A DNA stretch of 64,000 nucleotides. Source: Roseomonas fluvialis (lineage in GTDB: Bacteria > Pseudomonadota > Alphaproteobacteria > Acetobacterales > Acetobacteraceae). The notes beneath the pieces are model-generated. The model made no database searches. It was not told the DNA's origin and was given only the letters and a program-made list of their open reading frames with translations. The DNA is taken from positions 2,815,001 through 2,879,000 of the forward strand of contig NZ_AP025637.1 of the NCBI RefSeq assembly GCF_022846615.1, read 5' to 3'. This document shows positions 25,827 through 35,292 of the stretch, piece by piece (position 1 is the stretch's first letter; each line of letters starts with the position of its first letter). Position numbers and translations under genes: made by a program.

Positions 25827-27717
25827 GACCAGCCAAGCCTATCCCGCCCCGCCGCGCCGCACCATCGCCCTTGGCGCGACGGTGTTGCTGGCCGTGCTGT
25901 TGGCCCTGGCCCGGCCGGCCGCGGCGCAGGACCCGCCCGAACCCGCCGGCATCCCCTACCGCGCCGAGGTCGTGGCCCCGGACGAAGCAGGGCTGCAGGC
26001 GCTGGCCGCGGGGGTCGCGCAGACCCTCACGCTGCGCGAACGCGCCCCCACCGACGCCTTTGGCCTGATCGGGCGCGTGCGCGCCGACATCCCGCGGCTG
26101 CAGGACGTGCTGCGCGCCCAGGCCTATTGGGGCGGGGAGGTACTGGCCACCATCGACGGACTGCCGCTCGACGACCCCGGCCTGCCTGCCCGCCTGCAGG
26201 CGGCCACACCCGATTCCCCCGCCGTGGTCGTGTTCCGCCTGGTCCCGCGCGAGCCCTACCGGATCGGCACCGTCACCGTGCAGCCCGCCGCCGGCGCCGA
26301 CCCTGCCCCGGTGCGCGCGGCGGCGGCCGAATCGGGCCTGTCCGCCGGCGACCCGGCGCGGCCCGAGGCGGTGTTGTCGGCCGAATCGACGATGCGCGAC
26401 GCGCTGCGCCGTGCCGGCCATCCGCTGGCCGCGGTGGCGGGGCGCGAGACCATCGTCGACCACGACCGCCGCACCATGGACGTGACCTGGCAGGTCGCCG
26501 CCGGCCCGCGCGCCACCTTCGCCGCACCCGAGGTGACCGGCCAGGTGCGCACCAACACCGGCCTGCTGGAGCGCACCGCCGCGCGGCAGATCGAAGGGCA
26601 GGCCTATTCCCCCGCCGCGCTGGAACGCGCGCGGCGCGCCCTGGTCGGCCTCGGCGTGTTCGAAAGCGTGCGGATCGAAGCCGCGATGTCCCTCTCACCG
26701 GGCGACCGCCTGCCGGTCACCTTCCGCGTCGTCGAACGCCCGTTGCGCGCCTTTGGCGGCACCTTGTCCTACGAGACCAACTACGGCGCCGGCGTCAGCC
26801 TGTTCTGGGAACACCGCAACCTGTTCGGCGGCGCCGAACGCCTGCGCCTGGATGGCGAGGTCGCGCGCCTGGCCGAGGGCGACTTCTCCAACGCCACCTA
26901 CCGCGCCTTCGCCACCCTTACGCTGCCCGAGATGTTCCGCCGCGACATCCGCCTGACGGCCCGCGCCGGCGCGGTGCGCGAATTGCTCGACGCCTATGAC
27001 CGGGACGCCATCGTCGCCTCGGCGCTCGCGGAACGCCGGCTGTCCGAACGCACCGCCCTGCAGGCCGGCCCGCAATTCGAAACGGGGCGGATCGGCCGCT
27101 ACGGGGATCTCGTGCCCTTCACCCTGTTCGGGTTCGTGATGGGCGCGCGCTGGGACGGCACGACCAGCCTGCTCGACCCCACCTCCGGCGCGCGGCTCAG
27201 CGTGACGGCGACGCCCTGGTGGTCCTTCGACAACCGCGTGACCTACACGCGGCTGCTCGCGGTCGGCAGCACCTATTGGGACGTGACCGGGAACCAGCGC
27301 GGCGTGCTGGCGCTGCGCGGCGTGGTCGGCGCGGCGGTGGGCGCGACGCGCGACGAGATCACGCTCGACAAGCGCTTCTATGCCGGCGGTGGCGGTTCGG
27401 TGCGCGGCTACGTGTTCCAGTCGATCGGGCCGCGCGACGCCGGCAACAAGCCGCTGGGCGGGGCGAGCCTGCTGGAGGCCTCGATCGAATGGCGCCAGCG
27501 CATCAGCGGGCCCTGGGGTGCGGTGGTGTTCGTGGATGCCGGCGCGGTGGGCGAGGATGCGGTGCCCGGCACCGGCGGCTTTCGCGTCGGCGCCGGCGCG
27601 GGGCTGCGCTACCTCACGGCCATCGGGCCGATCCGCGTCGATATCGGCGTGCCGCTGAACCCGCAGCGCGGCGACCCGGCCTATGGGCTGTATGTCGGCA
27701 TCGGGCAGGCCTTCTGA
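25825..27717 (+). CDS. tamA: TamA, outer-membrane Omp85-family translocation protein
   Basis: A 630-residue protein with a signal peptide ending near ALARPAAAQ, three POTRA-like domains (about 45-270) and a C-terminal 16-strand Omp85 barrel starting near residue 300 (FGGTLSYETNYGAGVSLFWEHRNLFGGAERLRL). The conserved lid-lock motif region GGGGSVRGYVFQ is present and the chain ends with an aromatic residue (GIGQAF). TamA works with TamB in assembling outer-membrane proteins and in lipid homeostasis. The start at 25825 overlaps the M20 start; the stop overlaps tamB (TGATG). Confidence 0.93.
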   Translation: MTSQAYPAPPRRTIALGATVLLAVLLALARPAAAQDPPEPAGIPYRAEVVAPDEAGLQALAAGVAQTLTLRERAPTDAFGLIGRVRADIPRLQDVLRAQAYWGGEVLATIDGLPLDDPGLPARLQAATPDSPAVVVFRLVPREPYRIGTVTVQPAAGADPAPVRAAAAESGLSAGDPARPEAVLSAESTMRDALRRAGHPLAAVAGRETIVDHDRRTMDVTWQVAAGPRATFAAPEVTGQVRTNTGLLERTAARQIEGQAYSPAALERARRALVGLGVFESVRIEAAMSLSPGDRLPVTFRVVERPLRAFGGTLSYETNYGAGVSLFWEHRNLFGGAERLRLDGEVARLAEGDFSNATYRAFATLTLPEMFRRDIRLTARAGAVRELLDAYDRDAIVASALAERRLSERTALQAGPQFETGRIGRYGDLVPFTLFGFVMGARWDGTTSLLDPTSGARLSVTATPWWSFDNRVTYTRLLAVGSTYWDVTGNQRGVLALRGVVGAAVGATRDEITLDKRFYAGGGGSVRGYVFQSIGPRDAGNKPLGGASLLEASIEWRQRISGPWGAVVFVDAGAVGEDAVPGTGGFRVGAGAGLRYLTAIGPIRVDIGVPLNPQRGDPAYGLYVGIGQAF

Positions 27718-30700
27718 TGCGCCGCGCGCTGCAAGCCGTGCTCGCGGCGCTGCGGCGGTCGTGGCGGCTGGCCATGCCCTGGACGCGTCGCATCCTGCGC
27801 GTTGCGGTCGCACTGCTGGTCGGTCTGCCCGTGCTGGTCCTGCTGCTGCTGGGCGGCGCGCTGCTGTGGGCCAATACCGAGGGCGGGCGCGGCTTCGTCG
27901 CGCGGCAGGCCGGCGTGCTCGTGCAAGGCCTGTCGATCGAGGGCCTGACCGGCCCGCTGCCCGGGCGCATCGGCGTCGCGCGCCTGGCCATGGCCGACGA
28001 TTCCGGCGCCTGGCTCGAGGTCGAGGATGCCGCGATCGCGTTCGACCTCATGGCGCTGCTACGCCGGGACCTGCGCATCACCTCCGCGCAGGCGCGCCGC
28101 GTCGCGCTGCACCGCCTGCCGCCCGCCACCGACCCGCCGCCACCGCCCGACCCCGATGCGCCGCTGATCCCCGCCCTGCCCTCGCTGCCGGTGGCCGTGC
28201 ATCTCGACCGGCTGGCGATCGAGCGCATCGAACTCGGCGCGCCGGTGATGGGTGTCGCGGCGGTGCTCACGCTGGACGGCTCGGCCTCGCTCGACGCCGG
28301 CGCGCTGGCCGCGCGGATCGACGCGCGGCGCATCGACGTGCCGGCGGAAGCCCGCCTGGTGCTCGACCTCGCGCCGGGCGCCGACCGCCTGGTGGCGCGC
28401 CTCGATGCCAGCGAACCGGCCGGCGGGCTGCTGGCCACCGCACTCGGCTTGCCGGACCGCGCGGCGCGGGCGCGGCTGTCGCTCGATGGCCCCGCCACCG
28501 GCGCGCGGCTCGACCTCGACGTCGCGCTCGGCGAGGACATCACGCTCACCGCGCAGGGCCGGGTCAGCGCCGCACCCGATGGCGCCGCCGCCGCGCAGGT
28601 CGAACTTCGCCTCGCCGCCGCGCAGCTGCTGCCCGAGGAGGTGCGACCCGCCGCCATGCCGGCGACGGTCACGCTGGACGCCGCCATCGACGCCGCGCGC
28701 CGCGTCGCCCTGCGCCGCCTGGTGCTGCGCGTCCCGGCCGGCGAGGTCACCGCCGCGGGCAGCGCCGACTTCGCCGCAGAGACGCTCGACATCACTGCTC
28801 GCGCCAGCGTTGGCGGCAGCGCGGTGCTGGGCGCGCTGGTGCCGCCTGTCGCGCGCTGGGCGTCGCTGTCCGCCGAGGTCCATGCCAGCGGCGCCATGCG
28901 CACGCCGCGCATCGCACTCGACGCCGCCGTGCAGGGCTTCGGCAGCGACACACCCGCGCTGGCCGCGGCACTGGGCGAGACCCCGCGCATCGCGCTGCGC
29001 ACCGCGCTGCCCGACCGCATCGAATCGCTGGCCATCGACGGCGCTGCCCTGCGCGTCACGGCCGAGGGGAGTGTCGGCGAAACCCTCGACGCGACGCTGC
29101 GCGTCGTCGCCGCCGACCTCGCGCCGCTGGTCCCGGGCCTGGCCGGAGGGCTGGAGGCCGAGGCGCGCCTGACCGGCCCGCGGGCCGATCCCTCCGTCGC
29201 GCTGACCGCGCGCGGCGAACGCCTGGAACGCGACGGCCAGGTGCTGGAGGCACCCGAGTTGTCGCTGAGCCTGGCCACGCCGTTCAGCGCCCCGCGCGCC
29301 GAGGGCACGCTGCGCGCCACCTATGCCGGCCTGCCCGCGACGCTCGACCTGCACGGCGTGCCGGAGGGCGAAAACCTGCGCCTCGACCGGCTGGCCTTCG
29401 CCTTCGGCCCGGCGCGGGTCGATGCGACCGGCGTGGTCAACCCACGCGCGGCGACCTTCGCGGGCGATGTGACGCTCGACGTGCCAGACCTGCGGCCCTT
29501 CGCCGCGCTGGCCGGCACGCCGATGGCGGGGCGCGCCAGCCTGCGCGCGCGGCTGGATGTTCGGGATGGCGCGCAGGGCTTCGACGCCACCGCGGAACTG
29601 GCCGATGCGCGCATCGCCGGCACGGCGCTGGACGGGCGCCTGGCTGCGCAGGGCACGCCGGAGGCGTTCGATGCCACGCTGGAAGCCCGCGCCGACGACG
29701 CGCGCCTGACGACGCGGGTGAGCGTCACGCCGGAGGCGCGCGGGAGCAACGCGCCGGAAGGGCGCGGAGGCACCACGCCGGAGGCACGCGAAGGGCCTGC
29801 CCCCGGCGGCACCGCGCGCCGCATCACCGTGCCGGAGTTGCTGCTGCGTCGCGGCGCCGACAGCCTGCGCCTCGCCGCCCCCGCGCGCATCCTGCTCGCC
29901 GAGGATGGCAGCGTCGCCATCGAGGCGCTGACCATCACCACCAGCCGCGGCGGCACGCTGCGCGCCGAAGGCCGATGGGGGCCCGAGACCGCCGACATCC
30001 GCGCCACGCTTACCGCCCTTCCCGTTGCGGGCCTCGCCGCGCTCGCCGCGCCGGGTGCGACGGTCGAGGGCTCCATCGCCGGCGAGGCGCGCATCACCGG
30101 CTCCGTCGCCGACCCCGCCGCCCGGCTGCGGATCGAAGCGACCGGCCTGCGCAATGCCGACCCCGCCTTCCGCGGCCTGCCCACCGCACGCGTGCTGGTG
30201 GAAGGCACCGCCGGCGCACGCAGCGCCGACATCCGGCTCGATGCCAGCGCGGGTGCGGCGCTGCGCGCCAACGGCACCGCGCGCGTCAGCGGCGGCTTCG
30301 GCGCCGATGCCGCTCTGGCCGCGCGCCTTGACGCGAATGCCGAACTCGCCGCGATCGCCGGCCCGCTGCTCGCCGCCGGCGCGCAGCGCGTGACCGGGCG
30401 CGCCACGCTGAACGCGGAAGCCACCGGCACGCTCGGCGCGCCGCGGCTGTCCGGGCGAGCCACGCTGGCCAACGGTTCCTTCCGGGACCTCGCGCAGGGC
30501 GTCACCCTCACCGACATCACCGCGACGCTGCGCGGCGAGGGCGACCGCGTGGTGATCGAACGCTTCGATGCGCGCACCGCCGGCGGCGGCACCATCGCCA
30601 TCGGCGGCACCGTCTCGCCCGCGGCGGCGGGCCTGCCCGCCGACATCACCCTCACCGCGCGCCGCGCCCGCCCGCTGCGATCCGACCTGGTGAGCACGGT

Positions 30701-31643
30701 GTTCGACGCGGACCTGCGCCTGGCCGGCGCGCTGCTGGCCGATGCGCGCCTGTCCGGGCGCGTGCAGGTCACCCGCATGGACATCACCGTGCCCGAGCGC
30801 CTGCCCGCCGGCGTGCAGACCCTCCCCGGCGTGACCGAGCGCGGCCGCCGCCCGACCGGCACGCCGCCGCTCGCCCCGCCGGCCCCGCCAGGCAGCAGCA
30901 CGTTGCCGCCCATCGCGCTCGAGGTCACGGTCGAGGCCCCGCGCGCGGTCTTCGTGCGCGGCCGCGGCATCGATGCGGAATTCGGCGGCAGCCTGGCGGT
31001 GGCCGGTACCATCGCCGCGCCGGCGGTGAGTGGCGCGCTGAACCTGCGGCGCGGCTCGCTGTCCTTCTTCGACCGCAGGCTCGATTTCCGCCGCGGGGAA
31101 GTGTCGTTCGACGCCGGCACGCTGATCCCCACGCTCGACTTCCTGGCCACGTCACGTGCGCGGGAAGCTACCATCAACGTGACCGTCACCGGCCCGGCGA
31201 ACGACCCGAAGCTGGAATTCTCCTCGACGCCCGAACTGCCGCAGGACGAGGTGCTGTCCCGCCTGCTGTTCGACCGCCGCGCCAATGAACTGAGCCCGTT
31301 CCAGCTCGCGCAGCTGGCACAGGTCCTGGCTGGCGCGGCCGGCCTCGACACGCCGAGCGCGGGCGGCATCCTGGAACGCATCCGTCGCACCCTCGCGCTC
31401 GACCGGCTCAGCGTGGGCGAGGACCGCAACCGCGAGAACACGCGCAGCACCGGTGCCACGCTCGAGACCGGGCGCTACGTCGCGGACGGCGTTTATCTCG
31501 GCGTGCGCCAGGGCACCGAGGGCGGGCCGCCACGCGTGGGCGTGCAGGTGGATATCGCACCGCGCGTGCGGCTCGAGGCCGAGACCGGCGGCAACAGCGC
31601 CGGCGGCGACCGCATCGGGCTTTCGTTTGAGTGGGAGTATTGA
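27717..31643 (+). CDS. tamB: TamB, inner-membrane-anchored translocation/assembly protein
   Basis: A 1308-residue AsmA/TamB-family protein. A single N-terminal membrane segment (about residues 26-52) is followed by a very long beta-rich periplasmic region and the conserved DUF490/TamB C-terminal domain (about 1000-1308, with LDFRRGEVSFDAGTLIPTLDFLATS and LPQDEVLSRLLFDRRANELSPFQLAQLAQ), ending in aromatic FEWEY. The start overlaps tamA's stop. At about residues 670-700 there is a short repetitive linker with two near copies of TPEARG-type sequence, probably a local slippage product. It bridges the periplasm to TamA. Confidence 0.93.
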   Translation: MRRALQAVLAALRRSWRLAMPWTRRILRVAVALLVGLPVLVLLLLGGALLWANTEGGRGFVARQAGVLVQGLSIEGLTGPLPGRIGVARLAMADDSGAWLEVEDAAIAFDLMALLRRDLRITSAQARRVALHRLPPATDPPPPPDPDAPLIPALPSLPVAVHLDRLAIERIELGAPVMGVAAVLTLDGSASLDAGALAARIDARRIDVPAEARLVLDLAPGADRLVARLDASEPAGGLLATALGLPDRAARARLSLDGPATGARLDLDVALGEDITLTAQGRVSAAPDGAAAAQVELRLAAAQLLPEEVRPAAMPATVTLDAAIDAARRVALRRLVLRVPAGEVTAAGSADFAAETLDITARASVGGSAVLGALVPPVARWASLSAEVHASGAMRTPRIALDAAVQGFGSDTPALAAALGETPRIALRTALPDRIESLAIDGAALRVTAEGSVGETLDATLRVVAADLAPLVPGLAGGLEAEARLTGPRADPSVALTARGERLERDGQVLEAPELSLSLATPFSAPRAEGTLRATYAGLPATLDLHGVPEGENLRLDRLAFAFGPARVDATGVVNPRAATFAGDVTLDVPDLRPFAALAGTPMAGRASLRARLDVRDGAQGFDATAELADARIAGTALDGRLAAQGTPEAFDATLEARADDARLTTRVSVTPEARGSNAPEGRGGTTPEAREGPAPGGTARRITVPELLLRRGADSLRLAAPARILLAEDGSVAIEALTITTSRGGTLRAEGRWGPETADIRATLTALPVAGLAALAAPGATVEGSIAGEARITGSVADPAARLRIEATGLRNADPAFRGLPTARVLVEGTAGARSADIRLDASAGAALRANGTARVSGGFGADAALAARLDANAELAAIAGPLLAAGAQRVTGRATLNAEATGTLGAPRLSGRATLANGSFRDLAQGVTLTDITATLRGEGDRVVIERFDARTAGGGTIAIGGTVSPAAAGLPADITLTARRARPLRSDLVSTVFDADLRLAGALLADARLSGRVQVTRMDITVPERLPAGVQTLPGVTERGRRPTGTPPLAPPAPPGSSTLPPIALEVTVEAPRAVFVRGRGIDAEFGGSLAVAGTIAAPAVSGALNLRRGSLSFFDRRLDFRRGEVSFDAGTLIPTLDFLATSRAREATINVTVTGPANDPKLEFSSTPELPQDEVLSRLLFDRRANELSPFQLAQLAQVLAGAAGLDTPSAGGILERIRRTLALDRLSVGEDRNRENTRSTGATLETGRYVADGVYLGVRQGTEGGPPRVGVQVDIAPRVRLEAETGGNSAGGDRIGLSFEWEY

Positions 31644-31784
31644 ATGGACTGGCTCATCCGTGACGACGTTGGATCCGTTGAATTGGATCTGATCCGCGGT
31701 CGTCGCGACAATCCGCAAGGCACGCGCAAGATATAAGTGACTGACTGTCGCAAAATATTTGGAATATCACGGCCTTTATTTATG

Positions 31785-32405
31785 TCATAGTTTCTGGAAT
31801 ATTTTGTTCTTGACCACTTCTCTGTATTTTCCACTTGGACGAACGATGTTGTCGACAATCATCTTGACCTGATAAGCATCGATCTGCTCGTCCGTGTATT
31901 GTTCGGCTATGGATGGCACCTTCCTTGGGTCGAGCGAGGATCCGCGCAACCTCCATGCGTAGTCATCGAAATCGATGTGCCCGCCCCGCTTGAGCAACAT
32001 ATCACATAGAAAATAGGTCAACGCATCGATCGAAAAAGTATGTGCTCCATCGAGGAAGCAGTAATCAAATATTGTGGTATGAGGGTTATTCTTTAGTATT
32101 TTACCCAGATGCCAGTTATACGAGTCGTGATATTTTTGCGAATTTCCATAATAAAAAATCTTATTTTGATACTTACTCAGTTTAATGATTGCTTCATCTA
32201 TGGTCTCTTGATAGTCAAATAGGTGTAACGTTGCATTCGGAAATCGCTCAGCGACATTCCTCGCAGTATCGCCGCGATATACTCCAAATTCAGCATAGCT
32301 GAATTCGTCATGTTTCTTGTATATTGATTCAAGAAAACGGTATGTCGAAGAAGTTCCCTGAGCTCCGACCTTCAGCGAGTCAGGATACCATTTCTTGTCA
32401 GGCAT
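31785..32405 (-). CDS. SAM-dependent methyltransferase-like protein in an AT-rich island
   Basis: A 206-residue protein. YAEFGVYRGDTARNVAERFPNATLHLFDY resembles motif I and the acidic end of strand 2 of class I methyltransferases, and FDYCFLDGAHTFSIDALTYFLCDMLLKRGGHIDFDDYAW matches the Methyltransf_24 type, where such enzymes often act on sugars or small molecules. The start at 32405 (ATG) is preferred to a TTG seven codons upstream. Its base composition and codon use are unlike everything around it: frequent AAA, ATA, TTT and AGT codons where neighbours use G/C-ending ones. This suggests recent transfer. Cell-surface glycan genes, its usual company, are absent. Confidence 0.75.
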   Translation of the reverse strand: MPDKKWYPDSLKVGAQGTSSTYRFLESIYKKHDEFSYAEFGVYRGDTARNVAERFPNATLHLFDYQETIDEAIIKLSKYQNKIFYYGNSQKYHDSYNWHLGKILKNNPHTTIFDYCFLDGAHTFSIDALTYFLCDMLLKRGGHIDFDDYAWRLRGSSLDPRKVPSIAEQYTDEQIDAYQVKMIVDNIVRPSGKYREVVKNKIFQKL

Positions 32406-32554
32406 TTCATTCAAGCTTCCCTGCAATCAGGCTGAACGGGAGCATAATCCGAGACAGCCGCTCCGCGAAGGTGCAGCCGCCAGGTGCCCGAGGCCGATCC
32501 GCCGCCGAGTGCCGTCCCCGACGTCCACCACCACGGCGCCATGCCGCCGCATCC

Positions 32555-32572
32555 CCTGACCCTACGGTCAGG
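32555..32572 (-). terminator. Hairpin downstream of the old yellow enzyme gene
   Basis: A perfect 7-bp stem, CCTGACC with GGTCAGG, closes a CTAC loop 36 bp past the stop codon of the minus-strand oxidoreductase gene. The rest of the 202-bp gap shows nothing else clear. Confidence 0.5.
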
Positions 32573-32607
32573 CTGGGGGCAACGCGGCGGATGCGCCTCG
32601 ACGCGAA

Positions 32608-33762
32608 TCATGCCGGCGGCGCGCCCAGCGCCTCCATCACCGCCGCGCGCTTCTCGAGCCACCAGCCATGCTGCGGCGGCCAGGGCGCGAAGACATCCTC
32701 GGTCGAACCCGGTTCCAGCACGCCGCGCGCCATCAGCGCCCAGTTCGGGTTGGCCATCGCCTCCCGCCCGATCGCGACCAGGTCGGCCTCGCCATCGGCC
32801 AGCACCGCTTCCGCCTGGTACGGGCCGATGATGAGGCCCACCGCCATGGTCTGCAACCCCGCCCCGCGCCGGATCTGCGCCGCATACGGGATCTGGAAGC
32901 CGTAGCCGCGCGGGATGCGCTTGCTGCCCGTGGCGGACCCGCCGATGCCGCCCGAACTGCAATCCACCACATCGACGCCGAGCGGACGCATGGCCTGCGC
33001 GAAGGCGACGCTGTCCTCGATGGTCCAGCCGCCATCGGTGCCGTCCACGGCCGAAATCCGCACGAAGACCGGGCGATCCTCCGGCCAGGCCTCGCGTACC
33101 GCGCGGATCACCTCGAGCGGGAAGCGCATACGCCCCGCCAGGTCCCCGCCAAAGCCGTCATTGCGCGTGTTGGAAATCGGCGAGAGGAACTGGTGCAGCA
33201 GGTAGCCATGCGCGCAATGCACCTCCACCGCCTCGAACCCCGCGGCGTGGGCGCGCGTCGCGGCGGCCGCGAAAGCGTCGCGGATCCGCGCCATGCCCCC
33301 GGCATCGAGCGCGGATGGCGTGAGAAACCCCTCGCCGATCGGCGCGCCAACGGCCGAGACGATGTCCCAGGTGGTCTCGCCCTTCGCGAACTGGTCGGGG
33401 CCGAGCGGGCCATTGCCCTCCCATGGCCGCTGCATCGACCCCTTCCGCCCGGCATGGCCGAGCTGCACGGCGGGCACGCTGCCCTGCGCCTTGATGAAAT
33501 CCGTGATGCGCTTGAGCGGCGCGATCTGGTCGTCGTTCCACAGGCCGAGGTCGCCATGGGTGATCCGCCCCTCGCGCAGCACGGAGACGACCTCGGAGAA
33601 CACCAACCCGAAGCCGCCCACCGCGAAGCGGCCGAGCTGCACCATGTGCCAGTCATTCGCCATGCCTTCGACCGCCGAGTACTGGCACAGCGGCGGCACC
33701 ACGGCGCGGTTGGGGATGGTCAGGCCGCGCAGCGTCAGCGGCGAGAACAGCAGCGATCCCAT
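32608..33762 (-). CDS. NADH:flavin oxidoreductase, old yellow enzyme family (YqjM-like)
   Basis: A 384-residue FMN ene-reductase. It begins SPLTLRGLTIPNRAVVPPLCQYSAVEGMANDWHMVQLGRFAVGG, where the Cys in PPLCQYS marks the YqjM/thermophilic-like subclass. AVQLGHAGRKGS, FEAVEVHCAHGYLLHQFLSPISNTRNDGFGG (substrate His and FMN contacts) and VAIGREAMANPNWALMA follow in order. These enzymes reduce activated C=C bonds with NAD(P)H. The start at 33762 has an AAGGA eight bases upstream; an ATG 9 bp earlier lacks such spacing. No obvious operon partners. Confidence 0.92.
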   Translation of the reverse strand: MGSLLFSPLTLRGLTIPNRAVVPPLCQYSAVEGMANDWHMVQLGRFAVGGFGLVFSEVVSVLREGRITHGDLGLWNDDQIAPLKRITDFIKAQGSVPAVQLGHAGRKGSMQRPWEGNGPLGPDQFAKGETTWDIVSAVGAPIGEGFLTPSALDAGGMARIRDAFAAAATRAHAAGFEAVEVHCAHGYLLHQFLSPISNTRNDGFGGDLAGRMRFPLEVIRAVREAWPEDRPVFVRISAVDGTDGGWTIEDSVAFAQAMRPLGVDVVDCSSGGIGGSATGSKRIPRGYGFQIPYAAQIRRGAGLQTMAVGLIIGPYQAEAVLADGEADLVAIGREAMANPNWALMARGVLEPGSTEDVFAPWPPQHGWWLEKRAAVMEALGAPPA

Positions 33763-33879
33763 GCGGGGCATCCTTCGGCGTTTCCGGCGCGCAGGATGGG
33801 GCGCGCACCAGCCGTCGACAACCATCCGCGCGCTTGTCGTGGTTGCGCGCGGCGATGCGGTTTGTCTACGCACCTTGGC

Positions 33880-34233
33880 ATGTGGTCCGTTGCGCTCGAA
33901 GCGGCTCTCGGTGTTGCTGTTGTCGCGATCGCCGCCTGGTGGCAGTTGCCGCGCCTTCGGACCTGGCTCGCGCCGATCGCGGAACGCCAGAGCACCACGT
34001 TGCGCTAGCGCCTGGTCCTGCTCGCGACCGTGGTCGTCGGCTGGTGGGCGGTCCTTCGGATGTTGGCCGCGAGCCTCGCGATAACGATCGTCCTGGCCCA
34101 TGGCGCAACAGGCTCCGCGACAGCCTTCGGCCCGATGCGTGTGCTCTATGCCATCGCCGCCGTGCCGGCCGCGCTCGGCGCAGTCGTGATCGCGGCGATC
34201 GCCGTGATCAAGGCGATGCGCGCCGTGGAGTGA
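33880..34233 (+). pseudogene. Three-helix membrane ORF interrupted by one in-frame TAG
   Basis: From the ATG at 33880 the frame encodes MWSVALEAALGVAVVAIAAWW (a first helix) and is stopped by TAG at 34006-34008 after 42 residues. The same frame continues without interruption to a stop at 34231-34233 and encodes two more hydrophobic helices (LVLLATVVVGWWAVLRMLAA and VLYAIAAVPAALGAVVIAAI). A GTG at 34030 could restart translation, giving a 67-residue two-helix protein. Read as one unit it would be 118 codons. It may be a gene with a nonsense mutation, two small genes, or chance. It fills most of the 480-bp gap between the oxidoreductase and zinc transporter genes, where I see nothing else. Confidence 0.4.
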
Positions 34234-34245
34234 TACGGCCCGCCC

Positions 34246-35112
34246 CTACCCCGCCAGATGCCCCCGCCGCATCACCCGCGCCAACAGCCCATCCACCGGC
34301 CCCGCCAGCACCGAGACCACCCAGGCGGCCCCCGCCACCAGCACGATCGCCGGCCCGGTCGGCACATCCAGGTGATACGACACCAGGATGCCTGCGACCG
34401 ACGACGCCAGCGCGATCCCCACCGCGGCATAGGCCATGCCGCCGACTTCGCGCGCCCAGTGCCGTGACGCGATCGCCGGCAGCATCATCAGCCCCACCGC
34501 CATCAGCGTCCCCAAGGCCTGGAAGGCGGACAGCACGTTCACCACCACCAGCCCCTGGAACACCAGGTGCCACAACCCGCCGCGCGCGCCCGCCGCCTGC
34601 GCGAAGGCCGGGTCGAAGCATTCCAGCACCAGCGGACGCCAGGCGAAGGCCAGCACCACCAGCGTGACCGACGCCACCCCCGCCATCAGCAGCAGCGCGG
34701 GGTCATCCACGCCCAGCACGCTGCCGAACAGGATATGCGACAGGTCGGCCGCGCTGCCCCCCATCGACACCAGCGCCACACCGAGCCCGAGTGCGACGAG
34801 GTAGAGCGCCGTCAGCGTCGCATCCTCCCGCCCGCCCGTCGCGCGCGACAACGCCCCGGCGCCGACGGCCACCAGCAGCCCCGCGACCAGCCCGCCGAAC
34901 CACAGCGCCGGCGCCGACAGCCCCGCCAGCAGGAAGCCCAGCGCCACGCCGGGCAGCGCGCCATGCGCCAGCACATCGGCCGTCAGCGACATCCGCCGCA
35001 GCACAAGGAACACGCCGAGCACCGGCGCGCTCACGGACAGCGCCAGGCACCCCACCAGCGCGCGGCGGAGGAAGCCGAATTCGACGAAGGGCGAAATGAC
35101 GACGTCGTACAC
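34246..35112 (-). CDS. znuB: Zinc/manganese ABC transporter permease (ZnuB type)
   Basis: A 288-residue ABC-3 family permease with about eight hydrophobic segments. Typical marks are FLRRALVGCLALSVSAPVLGVFLVLRRMSLTADVLAHGALPGVALGF near the N-terminus and FQALGTLMAVGLMMLPAIASRHWA in the second half. It starts with GTG at 35112. It lies 180 bp after znuC on the same strand; that gap is GC-rich and has no convincing gene. Zinc rather than manganese is suggested by the Zur-like site upstream of the unit, not by the permease itself. The periplasmic binding protein ZnuA is not in the window. Confidence 0.9.
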   Translation of the reverse strand: MYDVVISPFVEFGFLRRALVGCLALSVSAPVLGVFLVLRRMSLTADVLAHGALPGVALGFLLAGLSAPALWFGGLVAGLLVAVGAGALSRATGGREDATLTALYLVALGLGVALVSMGGSAADLSHILFGSVLGVDDPALLLMAGVASVTLVVLAFAWRPLVLECFDPAFAQAAGARGGLWHLVFQGLVVVNVLSAFQALGTLMAVGLMMLPAIASRHWAREVGGMAYAAVGIALASSVAGILVSYHLDVPTGPAIVLVAGAAWVVSVLAGPVDGLLARVMRRGHLAG

Positions 35113-35292
35113 TATCTCGCCCTCAGGCGCCGGGCGCCGGCATCCGCCGGCTTGCCTTTCGCGCCATGCACTGTCGCGCCGGGCGCAGCGGTTGGTCTGG
35201 GCGCGGTCGCGTTGCGCGCTCCCGGATCGCGCGTGGCGCGATGCGCAGCGTGGTTCTGGTCGGCGGGTTCATCGCCAGCGTCCCGGTGCGCC

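Noticed and set aside
31644..31736. 30-codon ORF directly after the tamB stop
   Set aside because: It starts at an ATG abutting the TGA, but there is no homology I can recognise and the length is compatible with chance.
35123..35272. 49-codon ORF between znuC and znuB
   Set aside because: Arg/Pro-rich composition typical of shadow frames in this genome and no ribosome binding site; the gap is left as non-coding.
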